A stretch of 64,000 nt of DNA from contig NZ_VUNI01000014.1 of NCBI RefSeq assembly GCF_009695765.1, positions 1-64,000 on the forward strand, given 5' to 3'. A model generated the notes under the pieces. The model did no database searches, was not told the origin of the DNA, and saw nothing but the letters and a program-made list of their open reading frames with translations. The stretch is from Roseburia porci. Its GTDB lineage: Bacteria; Bacillota; Clostridia; Lachnospirales; Lachnospiraceae. The translations under genes were made by a program, and so were the position numbers. This document shows positions 1-8,789 of this stretch, piece after piece. Each line of letters starts with the position of its first letter. Position 1 is the stretch's first letter.

Positions 1-347
1 CCCGATATAGACCTGTACATTCGAGGATTCGTCAGTTTTTAGCTGTACTCGTCAGCTTTTATTCCATTCTAACCATAGGTATTTTATAGACCTCCGGCAT
101 ATCACATACAACTCCCACCTCTGGGAATCTTTCGACAACCTAATGTTTCGGTATGCTTCTGCCGACTTCACCGAGCTTCTGACACTTCATATTTACCTAA
201 TCCGTGCCAGTCGGAGTATCAAGGAAGCCCTTCGAGGCGTTACCCTCTCATTTGACTTTTCGCATATTTAGTTCTCCTTATGCTAATTGTTTTTATATAA
301 ACGCGACGCATAAGTGGACAACCTTTTCAGTTGCCAACGTGTCGCAC
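1..347 (-). mobile_element. Group II intron, 5' portion (runs off left edge)
   Basis: The VirB4 reading frame is lost abruptly in the codon after the conserved Asp-Pro-Met-Asn following Walker B. The minus-strand sequence from 347 begins GTGCGAC, the 5' end (GUGYG) expected of bacterial group II introns. No long minus-strand ORF follows, and the stretch is rich in short inverted repeats, as expected of intron domain I. The intron-encoded reverse transcriptase/maturase, domains V and VI and the 3' exon would lie outside the window. If the intron splices, VirB4 can still be made. The alternative is a plain disruption by other foreign sequence. Confidence 0.75.
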
Positions 348-1779
348 CATTCATGGGATCGATTACGATTATCTCATCTTCCCCGGATAAGAATACGCTT
401 CCCATCTCCATCTTACAGAAGAATGATTTACCCGAACCAGGAACACCGAATACGAAGCCATTACCATTAATCAACTTCTTACGATTACCGATGTTCACAT
501 TTTTGGAAATCTGATTGATTCCATAATAATTACCTGTACTGTCGTTAAGCTCCTGCACATTAAATGGCATGAGCACTGCAAGGGACTGTGTAAGTAGAGT
601 ACGCATGGTCTCTACCTGTCTTACTCCGATAGGAAGTGCTGTATTAAGTGCTTCCCTCTGTTTCAGATAATGCGTATCAATGGTACAGCTGTTACGCTTT
701 CCAATTGTCTCCACTGTCTCGCACACACTCTCTAACTCTTTCTTACTTTCTGCCATAAGAATAATCGTCACAGCCACAAAGAAAAGACACTGGTCATTTT
801 CCCTGACATCATCCATAATCGCCTCAATTTCCTTTTTCTCTGTTCTCTTTGCATAAGAGATTTCAGTAGAAAAGTCATTGTTCTTATTACGGATTCTCTG
901 CTGCTTGATAATGTCTGATTCAATACCAAGGTATTTCTTCTGAAGAACTTTCGTAGTCAAATCCTTTGGCACAGGCACCACATCAATACTTGTGATGGAA
1001 TGCACCGGAAGGGATGTGATTTCATTGATAAATCTGTCAGATAAACTGCTTGGATACTTTTTGATAAAAAGTGCCTTGCAGTATTTGTTCTCATCCTCGA
1101 AATGGTCTGGGAAATACTTCACCATGCCATTGCACAAATCATTCTTAAAATCAGCTCCTACTTTCTTTGCTTCCTTAATATCAAAATCAAAGCTGCCTTC
1201 ATCACCTAAGTGATAATAATCGTAAAGAACCTTCAATCTCTCATTGCCATTCAGTGGTACAATCTCTGCACCAAGCTCAATAAATGCCTTGTGAATCGTA
1301 GCTTCTAAGGTTGCAAACTGTGCCTTTGCTTCCTCAAAGTTCTTTCTCTCGATGGTAATTGTCAGGTATCTCTCCTGTTCAATTCCCTGTCTGCCTTCGA
1401 TAATCTTCTCCTCGATAATGTCATTGTAAATGTCACGATAGTTATTGAATCCATCATCTTTCTTACTAATCAGCACCTTATCTCGAAGATCATCCATGTT
1501 CTTATTTTTGTTATTAATTGTAATCTTATAATTACAGTCCAACGAATTTAAGAATTTGCAGTATCTCTCAAAAATACCAATCTGCTCATCCTCTGTCGCT
1601 GTGGTATAATTAATGTCCTGAAAGCGGTAGCACTTGGAATACTTGTTTTTGCTTACTTCAAAAATGCCGTTTTCAGCTACCGCCATAATTTCTATGGTTT
1701 CCTGAATGGACTTCGGCGTCTTATATAAAGGCTCACTTGCCTTCTTAAGAAGCTTAAATCCGTCTGTAAATAAACCCAT
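348..1779 (-). CDS. VirB4-like conjugation ATPase, 5' exon (interrupted)
   Basis: This is the conserved mating-channel ATPase that powers type IV secretion at the inner membrane. Walker A (GVPGSGKS) starts near residue 445 counted from the ATG at 1779, followed by the Walker B-like strand EIIVIDPMN. That ATG is preferred over an upstream in-frame TTG at 1809 because GCGAGG lies about 8 bases before it. VirB4 proteins of this kind are usually about 800 residues. Here the homologous part stops after about 477, at the group II intron boundary at 347/348; reading through gives only about 20 foreign residues to a stop at 283. It is the last gene of the PrgI-VirB6-VirB2 series. Function depends on splicing. 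Confidence 0.88.
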
Positions 1780-1821
1780 TGTTTCTAACCTCGCTTTCTT
1801 CAATGTCAATAGTTGAATAAA

Positions 1822-1848
1822 GCCCGTCGGGTACTATCCCTAACGGGC
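1822..1848 (-). terminator. Terminator-like hairpin before virB4
   Basis: On the minus strand, GCCCGT pairs with ACGGGC, with an inner GGG/CCC, followed by TTTATT. It lies between the PrgI gene and the VirB4 gene, so it may attenuate VirB4 expression. The U-tract is short, so termination is probably partial. Confidence 0.5.
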
Positions 1849-1878
1849 CAGTCCCGACCATCCGGTCAGATTACTTTT

Positions 1879-2391
1879 TTAATGCATGGACTTATATGCT
1901 GCAATACCTGCAACTGCGGCTACAATCGCTGCAACAAGTCCAAGCAATAAGTTTCTCGTCTTTTTCTTCATTGCTTCAAATTCCTCCTGCTTCTTAATCA
2001 CAGACTCTGTGGTCTGAATCTCATTGTCTTTTTGCTTACCCTTTTTCTTTACCTGTTCAGTCTGTTCCAGTTCAAGCTGCTTAATTGCCGGCTCTCCCTC
2101 CGTGGAAATATAGGTCAGTGCCTTATTTCCAAACATAAAGTGCAGCTTTTTACCCATATACTCATAGAAGCTCATTCCATTAAAGGAATAAAAGCCTCCC
2201 AAAGCAATCGGTGCCACACATGGGATTGCCACATAAGCTGAACCGGTAAGACCGATATATTTGTAAAGAAGAAGGACAATACCGCCACCAACTGCCACGC
2301 TTGCAACAGAAAATATCAGCTGCTTTGCCGTAAGTCCCATTGCCACGGATTCCTGATAACGGTCAATATCTTTGTTAATCTCGATTACCAT
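1879..2391 (-). CDS. PrgI family (VirB3-like) conjugation membrane protein
   Basis: The protein has 170 residues. The N-terminal half starts MVIEINKDIDRYQESV and has two hydrophobic segments at about residues 25-45 and 50-70, followed by a YMGKKLHF-type motif, as in PrgI proteins of Gram-positive conjugation systems, which correspond to VirB3. A charged Lys/Glu-rich linker (about 105-140) precedes a C-terminal membrane segment (about 148-166), an extension beyond the short PrgI core. It sits directly upstream of the VirB4-like gene, the usual order, since VirB3 and VirB4 act together. Confidence 0.82.
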   Translation of the reverse strand: MVIEINKDIDRYQESVAMGLTAKQLIFSVASVAVGGGIVLLLYKYIGLTGSAYVAIPCVAPIALGGFYSFNGMSFYEYMGKKLHFMFGNKALTYISTEGEPAIKQLELEQTEQVKKKGKQKDNEIQTTESVIKKQEEFEAMKKKTRNLLLGLVAAIVAAVAGIAAYKSMH

Positions 2392-2407
2392 GTTTTATCG
2401 CTCCCTT

Positions 2408-3250
2408 CTATAATCCAAATGCTTTGCTTGTCAGTGTCTGCGCACCCTTTACACTTCCGACAGTCATTGCAATCGTAAATGTCATTTCACACAGATAAAT
2501 TAGCGTCTGTGCCCAATCTGCATAACTTCCTGTAAAGGATGGAAGTCCTGCGTTGATAAAGGCATTACATACCACGATTGCCAGTGCCATAGTTACAGCC
2601 TCAAACACACATGATAGGAAATATTTGCAATACGTCATCATGGTGTGGCTTACCATTCTGTTGCCTGCCATGGTTGAACATGCGATTGCTCCCAGTGGCA
2701 CTACAACAAGAATCTTAAGGAATCTAAAATACACGGTATAGATGATAAAGAAGCCGCAGATGATTATGATAATTGCCAGTAATGCCGTTAGAATCAACAT
2801 CACAAGACTTTCTCCGAATCCAAGATTCTTAATAACGTCTGCCTGGGTGCTGTCAATCGCAAGCGTTGTAGTATTGCCCGCTGATATCAGCGACACTAGA
2901 TTTCCGATTGAGGTAAAGAACGCTTTCATAATCGTGACATTATTTGCCACAAACCATTCTGCAAGACCTAATCGGATGAGCATACGAAGAATGGATTCAA
3001 ATCGTATTTCTTCTTTTACATCTATACTTTCCGAACAGAAGCCTATCACAAAGAACAGAACCACAAGGGATGAGCCAACCGCTACAAAGATTGGCTCGAT
3101 TCCCTCGATAACTGCCCACGGACCTCCGCCCTTGAAACTGACCGGTGACTGTCCAAGCATTGAAAATACCAGGGATATCTGATTGTTCCAAAATCCAAAG
3201 ACCATCTCAAGAAGTGCCAGAATTTTGTCTCCAAGCTTAAAAATATCCAT
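2408..3250 (-). CDS. VirB6/TrbL-like conjugation channel protein
   Basis: This is a 280-residue polytopic membrane protein with about six hydrophobic segments (roughly 55-75, 90-110, 145-175, 180-200, 210-235 and 245-270). Size, topology and the position between the VirB2-like pilin and PrgI genes match VirB6/TrbL-like proteins, which form the inner-membrane part of the mating channel. No catalytic motif is expected or seen. It starts at the ATG at 3250 and ends 16 bases before the PrgI gene. The family call rests mainly on topology and gene order. Confidence 0.75.
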   Translation of the reverse strand: MDIFKLGDKILALLEMVFGFWNNQISLVFSMLGQSPVSFKGGGPWAVIEGIEPIFVAVGSSLVVLFFVIGFCSESIDVKEEIRFESILRMLIRLGLAEWFVANNVTIMKAFFTSIGNLVSLISAGNTTTLAIDSTQADVIKNLGFGESLVMLILTALLAIIIIICGFFIIYTVYFRFLKILVVVPLGAIACSTMAGNRMVSHTMMTYCKYFLSCVFEAVTMALAIVVCNAFINAGLPSFTGSYADWAQTLIYLCEMTFTIAMTVGSVKGAQTLTSKAFGL

Positions 3251-3313
3251 ACTTGTAATTCACCTCTACTTTCTTTTGGAGAGATTATCTCCCCGTCCTC
3301 TTGCCATCATCTC

Positions 3314-3697
3314 TTAGAAACCTAAGAATGTGAGCACCGTAGAAATACCAGCCATCATAACACCGGCAACGATACCCTTAAGTGCTGAGTTCATAGTGGA
3401 TGAATCCTGCTGCTGATAAGCCTGCGCAAATTCCATGACATTCTTTGCAAGGATAATGACACCTACCGCACCAATAACAGCGATAATCAGTGTCTTTAAG
3501 TTCTCAAGTGGCTGTGTTACCGCTGATGTGCCACCATTCTGAGCAGCAAAACATGTTGTACTCATAAGCATCACACTTGTAATTGCTCCTGAAATAGCAG
3601 GAATCACCTTATTCTTAAAAGTCTTAAATCTTCCCTTCACTCTGCTTTCCTCCTTCTTTTCATTCTGATTTGTTGAAATAATCTGTTCATTTCTCAT
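3314..3697 (-). CDS. VirB2/TrbC-like pilin subunit (Maff2-like)
   Basis: The mature part of this 127-residue protein resembles small conjugative pilins. A basic N-terminus of about 30 residues is followed by a hydrophobic signal ending near CFAA, then two hydrophobic helices (about 68-88 and 105-127) joined by a short polar loop. The ATG at 3697 was chosen over one 24 bases upstream because AAAGGAGA lies 8 bases before it. Two hairpin terminators separate it from the upstream VirD4 gene, suggesting it has its own promoter or differential expression, as pilins are needed in excess. The pilin role is inferred from topology and neighbours. Confidence 0.72.
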   Translation of the reverse strand: MRNEQIISTNQNEKKEESRVKGRFKTFKNKVIPAISGAITSVMLMSTTCFAAQNGGTSAVTQPLENLKTLIIAVIGAVGVIILAKNVMEFAQAYQQQDSSTMNSALKGIVAGVMMAGISTVLTFLGF

Positions 3698-3729
3698 GTT
3701 GAACTCTCCTTTTCTTTGCAATAAAAATT

Positions 3730-3755
3730 GCCAGCATGATTTTCCTCATACTGGC
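3730..3755 (-). terminator. Intrinsic terminator upstream of the pilin-like gene
   Basis: On the minus strand, GCCAGTATGA pairs with TCATGCTGGC (one mismatch), followed by AATTTTTAT. It lies about 30 bases before the start of the VirB2-like gene, so it would end transcripts entering from the VirD4 side or act as an attenuator. Confidence 0.65.
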
Positions 3756-3859
3756 TGTTAAAAGTTACTCTATATGATCAGGCAATGCCTGTTGTAAAGA
3801 TTAATCGGGCTTTCCCCGATGTGTGTTGCTGCGATCACCTCCTTTGGGGCAAAAAATAA

Positions 3860-3884
3860 GCACTCTACCTAATTGGCAAAGTGC
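3860..3884 (-). terminator. Intrinsic terminator directly after virD4-like gene
   Basis: Just 3' of the VirD4 stop codon on the minus strand, GCACTTTGCC pairs with GGTAGAGTGC (with mismatches) and is followed by TTATTTTTTG. Together with the hairpin at 3730 it splits the transfer genes into two expression blocks. A third small hairpin (ATCGGG/CCCGAT) lies between them near 3815-3831. Confidence 0.7.
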
Positions 3885-3886
3885 AT

Positions 3887-6052
3887 TTACTTTCTATATT
3901 CTCTCATCTTCTCCACTGGTGTCTCTGGATAGAAATACGTCAGTATCGTTTCTTTTGGAACGCCTGCTGCAAGTGCCATCTTGACCTCTTCTTTTTGCTC
4001 ACTGCTATATGACCAGTGAAGCATACGGTTCATTATGGTATCTTCCCAGGAAGGCTTTTCTCTTACCTGATTTCTTACTGGCTTATTTCCTGTAGAACTG
4101 TCGTCCTCTTTTTCCGATTCGTCTACATACTCAAGTTCATTTCCCTGCTCTCTATTAAGCTTGTCCTTCTGCTCCGCTTCATCCTGTAATGAGAATCGAC
4201 GGCTTAGCTCTGCATCTCCAAGCAGCATGAATTGCTCATAAGTAAGTGTGTCAATAAAGACATTTTCTCCCTGTTCTTTCAGCTTCTCATAATGCTTAAC
4301 TGCCTTATCAGATAACAATTCAAATGGTGGACCAATCAGATTATTACTGCCTCTGCTATGATGAACATAAGGCTCACCCTTACCATCTGCTGTCTGGTTA
4401 AACATTGGATGTGCAAATGGAATATACTTATTATCCATAATCGGATCAAATCCTCGGATAAAGATAATACATTTCTTGTTATCCAGCTTTCTTACTTCAT
4501 CTGGTGTAAACAACTCACGACCTAATACATCATAATTTCTCGATGAACTGCCCTGCCTGCCTTTCGTCTCTCCACTTGATTTTTTATCAATCGTACCCTT
4601 ACCAAGAAGCTCAGATACATATTTATGGGTACTCTGCTCATTGCCACCAAGATAGATAAAGGTATCGCAATTGCCGGGAATTGTCTCCCAGGTATCTTTA
4701 AATAATGCCTTTAGCTGTGCAAAGTTTTGAATGATGATAATACTTGATATCTCACGGCTTCGCATTGTCGATAACAAAGAACAATAGTCATCCGGCAATG
4801 CCACATTTGCAAACTCATCTAACATAAAGGTCACATGAATCGGGAGTCTGCCACCACAGTTAAAGTCTGCCTGATAATAAAGCTCCTGGAATATCTGTGT
4901 GTAAAGCATACCGATAATGAAGTTATAAGATTTATCACTATCCGGTATGACACAGAATAGTGCTGTCTTTGTCTCTCCATCACCATTTACTCCGATGCCA
5001 ATCTCTGCAAGATTTAACTCATCCTTTGAAAGTAATCTAAGTACTTGCTTGTTTTCCAAAAATGCAAGTCTTGAGTTAGCACTGATAATAATGGAACGAA
5101 CCGTATCTCCTGCACCACGCATACATTTGTTGTACTGCTTTACTGCCGGATGATTTGCTCCAAGCGGTGAGCTTTCCTCCAAGAATTTCATTCGAAAATC
5201 AAGCTTTGATGGTTTTCCAGGCTCTGTCACTTCTGCTTCTCCAAGCAGCTTCAACACAGTCTCAAAGTTTCTCTGTGCAGGCTTTACTTCCAGCCATACA
5301 TAATAGAATATCGCCTGTAAAAACAGACCTTCAGCCTTCTCCCAGAACGGATCGGAAGGAGTTGCACCCTTCGGAGTGGTATTACTTATAAGATTTGTAA
5401 TTAGCTTAACAACATCCGTTTCTTCACGGATATAGGAAAATGGATTATAACAATCCGACTTATCCATTTCCAATAGATTGATAACTTTCACATTGTAGCC
5501 ATTGTTTTTTAGCATTGTGCCGCAGCTTCTAAGAATTTCTCCCTTTGGATCGGTGCAGATAAAAGAACAGTTATGCGGCATCTGCATAAGATTCGGTTTT
5601 ACCTCATAAAATGTCTTACCTGCACCAGAACCGCCACATATGAGAATATTACCATTTAGCTTAAGTCGCCGAAAGTCCAGTGACATCTTTACATTCTGAC
5701 TTAGGATTCGATTGAAATTCTCATCCTTATCTTCAAGAATTTTATTTACCTGCTTTGGATTCTCAAACTTCGCCGTACCAAATTCCTTACCGGGCATATA
5801 GTTTCTCTGACTGGTGTAATACATGATAATAGCCATCCCATAGACACCTATGGCAATGGCTATCATCTTTATCGTATTCTCATTGTAATAATTAGCAAAA
5901 GGCTTCGCACACACAACATTGAAGTTCTGTAAAAACTCATTGATATCGATTCCTTGATGCCAGGCACCACCAATCAGATAACCAAGAAAACCTGCTAATA
6001 CTGCACCAAGAAGAATGAATATTACCGAAGGTTTCTTCTTTGTTGTCTGCAT
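3887..6052 (-). CDS. VirD4/TraG-type coupling protein (PcfC-like)
   Basis: This 721-residue type IV coupling ATPase hands the relaxase-DNA complex to the mating channel. Two N-terminal membrane helices (about 10-30 and 60-80) precede the ATPase domain. Walker A GGSGAGKT lies near residue 140, Walker B FMLDEFAN near 410, and the region around IIIIQNFAQLKALF is typical of TraG/VirD4 proteins. The C-terminal about 120 residues are charged and probably face the cytoplasm. It follows the PcfB-like gene after 6 bases, the pairing known from pCF10-like systems, and is followed by a terminator. Confidence 0.95.
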   Translation of the reverse strand: MQTTKKKPSVIFILLGAVLAGFLGYLIGGAWHQGIDINEFLQNFNVVCAKPFANYYNENTIKMIAIAIGVYGMAIIMYYTSQRNYMPGKEFGTAKFENPKQVNKILEDKDENFNRILSQNVKMSLDFRRLKLNGNILICGGSGAGKTFYEVKPNLMQMPHNCSFICTDPKGEILRSCGTMLKNNGYNVKVINLLEMDKSDCYNPFSYIREETDVVKLITNLISNTTPKGATPSDPFWEKAEGLFLQAIFYYVWLEVKPAQRNFETVLKLLGEAEVTEPGKPSKLDFRMKFLEESSPLGANHPAVKQYNKCMRGAGDTVRSIIISANSRLAFLENKQVLRLLSKDELNLAEIGIGVNGDGETKTALFCVIPDSDKSYNFIIGMLYTQIFQELYYQADFNCGGRLPIHVTFMLDEFANVALPDDYCSLLSTMRSREISSIIIIQNFAQLKALFKDTWETIPGNCDTFIYLGGNEQSTHKYVSELLGKGTIDKKSSGETKGRQGSSSRNYDVLGRELFTPDEVRKLDNKKCIIFIRGFDPIMDNKYIPFAHPMFNQTADGKGEPYVHHSRGSNNLIGPPFELLSDKAVKHYEKLKEQGENVFIDTLTYEQFMLLGDAELSRRFSLQDEAEQKDKLNREQGNELEYVDESEKEDDSSTGNKPVRNQVREKPSWEDTIMNRMLHWSYSSEQKEEVKMALAAGVPKETILTYFYPETPVEKMREYRK

Positions 6053-6058
6053 AGGCTG

Positions 6059-7174
6059 CTACCTCGCTTTCTTGGTAGTGGTCGTTTGTGTCTTGGTTGT
6101 GGTTCTCTCTGTTTTCTGTGACTTCTCGTAACGCTCTCTGACGGAGGATTCCACCTTGTCATAATGCGTGTAGAGTTCATCACCTTTCTGTGTCTCTACC
6201 ACACGATTCTGGTCATCATAAAGCTTGTAGTCTTTACCGGAATCAAGGAAGGTAAGCATGGTCTTTCCATTATGGATATCCATAATATTTTCCTTACGAA
6301 GCCATACATATCTGGCACTCTCTCCCCATGTCCCAGGGATTCTTGTCTTAACTGCATGGTCATTTTCATCCACAATCAGCTTCCTGCTAATCGTAACATC
6401 TGAAAGGTTTGTGTTCTTATATGATGCTACTGCCCTCATTCTCTCTGCGAGGTCCTGATATCCTCTTACCCTGTTAATAAAGGCATCCTTATCCATCATA
6501 ACCTTATGAGTTCCATCGGCATCCTTTTTACCAAGCACACCGATAGTTTCAAGCTGCTTAATGACATTTTCTGCCTGTTCTCCATTGATACTGAAGTTTT
6601 CCTTGACCTGATCCACACTGATAGCCTGCTTTTCCATAGCAAACAGTCCAACCTTTTCAATCAGACCATCAATGGCACTGTTGACACGCTCATCCTCTAT
6701 CGTGTGGCTTTTCTCGTTTCCCTGCTTTTTTAGAAACTCCATCAGCTTGCCAAGCTGTTTTTCATCTCCATTCTTAAGATAATCGTCAAAGGTGGCAAGC
6801 TTACCATACTGTAACTTCTGCGCCATCATATTTACTCTTGGCACTGCCTCCGTATGAAAAATGATCTCGCTTAGTCCATCGCTTCTATTGCAATCCGGCA
6901 ATACCGAATAAAGAACGCCATACTTTTTAGCCATCTTCTCAACTTTCTTCATATCTTCTGTCTTAAACTGGAATACCTGCAGGTCTCCGCCCTTTAAGAG
7001 CAGTTTTCTCATGGATGTCTTACCAAGCGATTTTTCATAATCAAGCATTCCCTTTAAGAAGTCAATTGCCTTTTGCATGGCAGCGATACCGCCACTTCCT
7101 ACTTTCATTGCAATCTCAATCCCATCATATGCGACACGGATAATCTGCACCGCTTCCTGTATTTCTTCTGCCAT
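6059..7174 (-). CDS. PcfB-like (DUF3801) conjugation accessory protein
   Basis: This 371-residue protein's N-terminal half resembles DUF3801/PcfB: a helical start, then KKYGVLYSVLPDCNRSDGL and a strand-rich stretch with conserved hydrophobics. PcfB helps recruit the relaxosome to the coupling protein in Enterococcus conjugation. The C-terminal half (about 160-371) is a helical, probably winged-helix-like region ending in a Thr/Lys tail. The gene abuts the 134-residue gene upstream (7175) and the VirD4 gene downstream, supporting a joint role. The C-terminal function is unknown. Confidence 0.75.
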   Translation of the reverse strand: MAEEIQEAVQIIRVAYDGIEIAMKVGSGGIAAMQKAIDFLKGMLDYEKSLGKTSMRKLLLKGGDLQVFQFKTEDMKKVEKMAKKYGVLYSVLPDCNRSDGLSEIIFHTEAVPRVNMMAQKLQYGKLATFDDYLKNGDEKQLGKLMEFLKKQGNEKSHTIEDERVNSAIDGLIEKVGLFAMEKQAISVDQVKENFSINGEQAENVIKQLETIGVLGKKDADGTHKVMMDKDAFINRVRGYQDLAERMRAVASYKNTNLSDVTISRKLIVDENDHAVKTRIPGTWGESARYVWLRKENIMDIHNGKTMLTFLDSGKDYKLYDDQNRVVETQKGDELYTHYDKVESSVRERYEKSQKTERTTTKTQTTTTKKAR

Positions 7175-7579
7175 CTATCGCACCTCCACTTTTTCCCTGA
7201 CCGTTGTTTTAAGGACTTCTGTCTCTGTGGTTCTGATTTCATCTTCCGATACATCAATACCATAAGCATTTAGGATTTCAGCAAGACGATTGACCGCTCG
7301 CTCTTCCTCAGTTCGATACATTTCAAGAGCAATTAAAAGGTTCTCTACCTGTTCCACCCAGGAAGGCTTCTTTTCAAGCTTATCTCCGTAATCCTTCATA
7401 AGCTGCTTGGTCTCATCCTCGTTCTTTGCACGGGATAATGCACCTATTAACGCTACTGTTTCATCCATATCTCCACAGGCAAATGCAAAATGCACCACAA
7501 AGTTTTTCTCATTTTCCGTAAATACATGGTCAGTATTATTCATTTCCTTTGTTGCTTCATTTACTGCTGCTAAATTCAT
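7175..7579 (-). CDS. Conserved ICE protein of unknown function
   Basis: This is a 134-residue acidic, mostly helical protein with no signal peptide or membrane segment. I do not recognise a named family. It has GGAGGAACCT before the ATG and its stop directly abuts the PcfB-like start, so it is translated in the same operon between the relaxase group and the coupling protein. A relaxosome or coupling accessory role is only a guess from position. Confidence 0.7.
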   Translation of the reverse strand: MNLAAVNEATKEMNNTDHVFTENEKNFVVHFAFACGDMDETVALIGALSRAKNEDETKQLMKDYGDKLEKKPSWVEQVENLLIALEMYRTEEERAVNRLAEILNAYGIDVSEDEIRTTETEVLKTTVREKVEVR

Positions 7580-7591
7580 AGGTTCCTCCTT

Positions 7592-8764
7592 CTAGTAAGC
7601 AATGCTGTTTTCTAACACAGCAATCTCAATAATCTCTTTCATCTTCTCCGCTGATACATTGTTGTTGATAAGCTCTATAAGCTGGCTTTCTGTCAGACCC
7701 TTTTCTATGGCACTCTTAATCTGACAAAGCTGTGCCGGAACCAACTCACCACTGGCGAGAAGCTTTACAATGTCTGCTCTTGATTTCTTCTTAAATGAAA
7801 GCTTCGAAAACAGACCTGCCACTCCGTTACCGCCTTTTCTTACATTTCTATCAATAAAGGCTCTCTGTATCATATGCCCGGAAGCATCCACAACTGGAAT
7901 CTGATAATAGATAGGAACTATTTTCTTATCCTCTGCTAATTTCTGATTAGCTGCTACATCTTCCGCAGTCTTTGCCGATTCTGATTTAACTGGCTCTTCT
8001 ACTATCTTTGACTCCTTTGCAGCTTCTGTCTGTGTTGCCACACTCATTATCTTATCCTCCAATGACTCAATTCGATTGCTCATACGCACCATCTCCTTAT
8101 CCTTTTTCTCAATATCATCACGCAGTCTTGCGATTGTACCATTTGCCTTGTTAAGTTCATTCTGCTGTGACTCAATCATGGCATCCTTATCTGAATTTTC
8201 CTTAACAAGTCTGTTCATGACTTCCTCATCACCCTTGTTTGTCTCTATAAGAGCAAGTTTCTTATTGAGGGCATCATAACGCTCCTCCTGGTGATGGATT
8301 TTGCCTACCATATCACGAATCTGCTCCACAAGCTCCTCTACATACTCCGGTGCTTTCTCTGATTCCTTCTTCATCTGTTCCATATTTTCAAGAATCTTAC
8401 TGTAAGCACTTCTCATCGCTATGGTATTATCACCACGCACGATAATCTCTTTGATTGCATCAATAGGCACTCCCTTTTCATAAAACTCCAAGGATACACA
8501 CATCTGATTCCCAGACAGATTATTCTCCTTAAGAAGTGCAATCATTTCATCTGGGATGCCTTTATGCAGACAGGACGAGAGAGCTTTCATCTGATCGATG
8601 TTCAGATTCTTATTCATGTAGATATCTGTCTGCTCTTCTGTCAGTCCGTCCTCCAGGTCACTTCTTACCAGCTTGATAACCTCTTCTGATACATTTTTAG
8701 AACGAAGAAGCTGGATTCGTCTTTCAATCTCCATCTTATTTAATGACTGTTTACTTTCTTCCAT
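7592..8764 (-). CDS. Coiled-coil mobilisation-region protein, unknown function
   Basis: This 390-residue soluble protein has an N-terminal region (1-120) of short helical repeats with a recurrent pattern of about 25 residues ('...G.....I......L...QM'). A long coiled coil runs about 120-245, then a Ser/Ala/Glu-rich linker. The C-terminal domain (about 275-390) again carries a helical-repeat pattern similar to the N-terminus (GLTESQLIELINNNVSAEKM compared with GLTEEQTDIYMNKNLNIDQM). The gene sits between relaxase and PcfB-like genes. It may act as a scaffold in the relaxosome; this is an inference. Confidence 0.7.
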   Translation of the reverse strand: MEESKQSLNKMEIERRIQLLRSKNVSEEVIKLVRSDLEDGLTEEQTDIYMNKNLNIDQMKALSSCLHKGIPDEMIALLKENNLSGNQMCVSLEFYEKGVPIDAIKEIIVRGDNTIAMRSAYSKILENMEQMKKESEKAPEYVEELVEQIRDMVGKIHHQEERYDALNKKLALIETNKGDEEVMNRLVKENSDKDAMIESQQNELNKANGTIARLRDDIEKKDKEMVRMSNRIESLEDKIMSVATQTEAAKESKIVEEPVKSESAKTAEDVAANQKLAEDKKIVPIYYQIPVVDASGHMIQRAFIDRNVRKGGNGVAGLFSKLSFKKKSRADIVKLLASGELVPAQLCQIKSAIEKGLTESQLIELINNNVSAEKMKEIIEIAVLENSIAY

Positions 8765-8789
8765 TTTGCCTCCTAACTAAAAAAACAGC

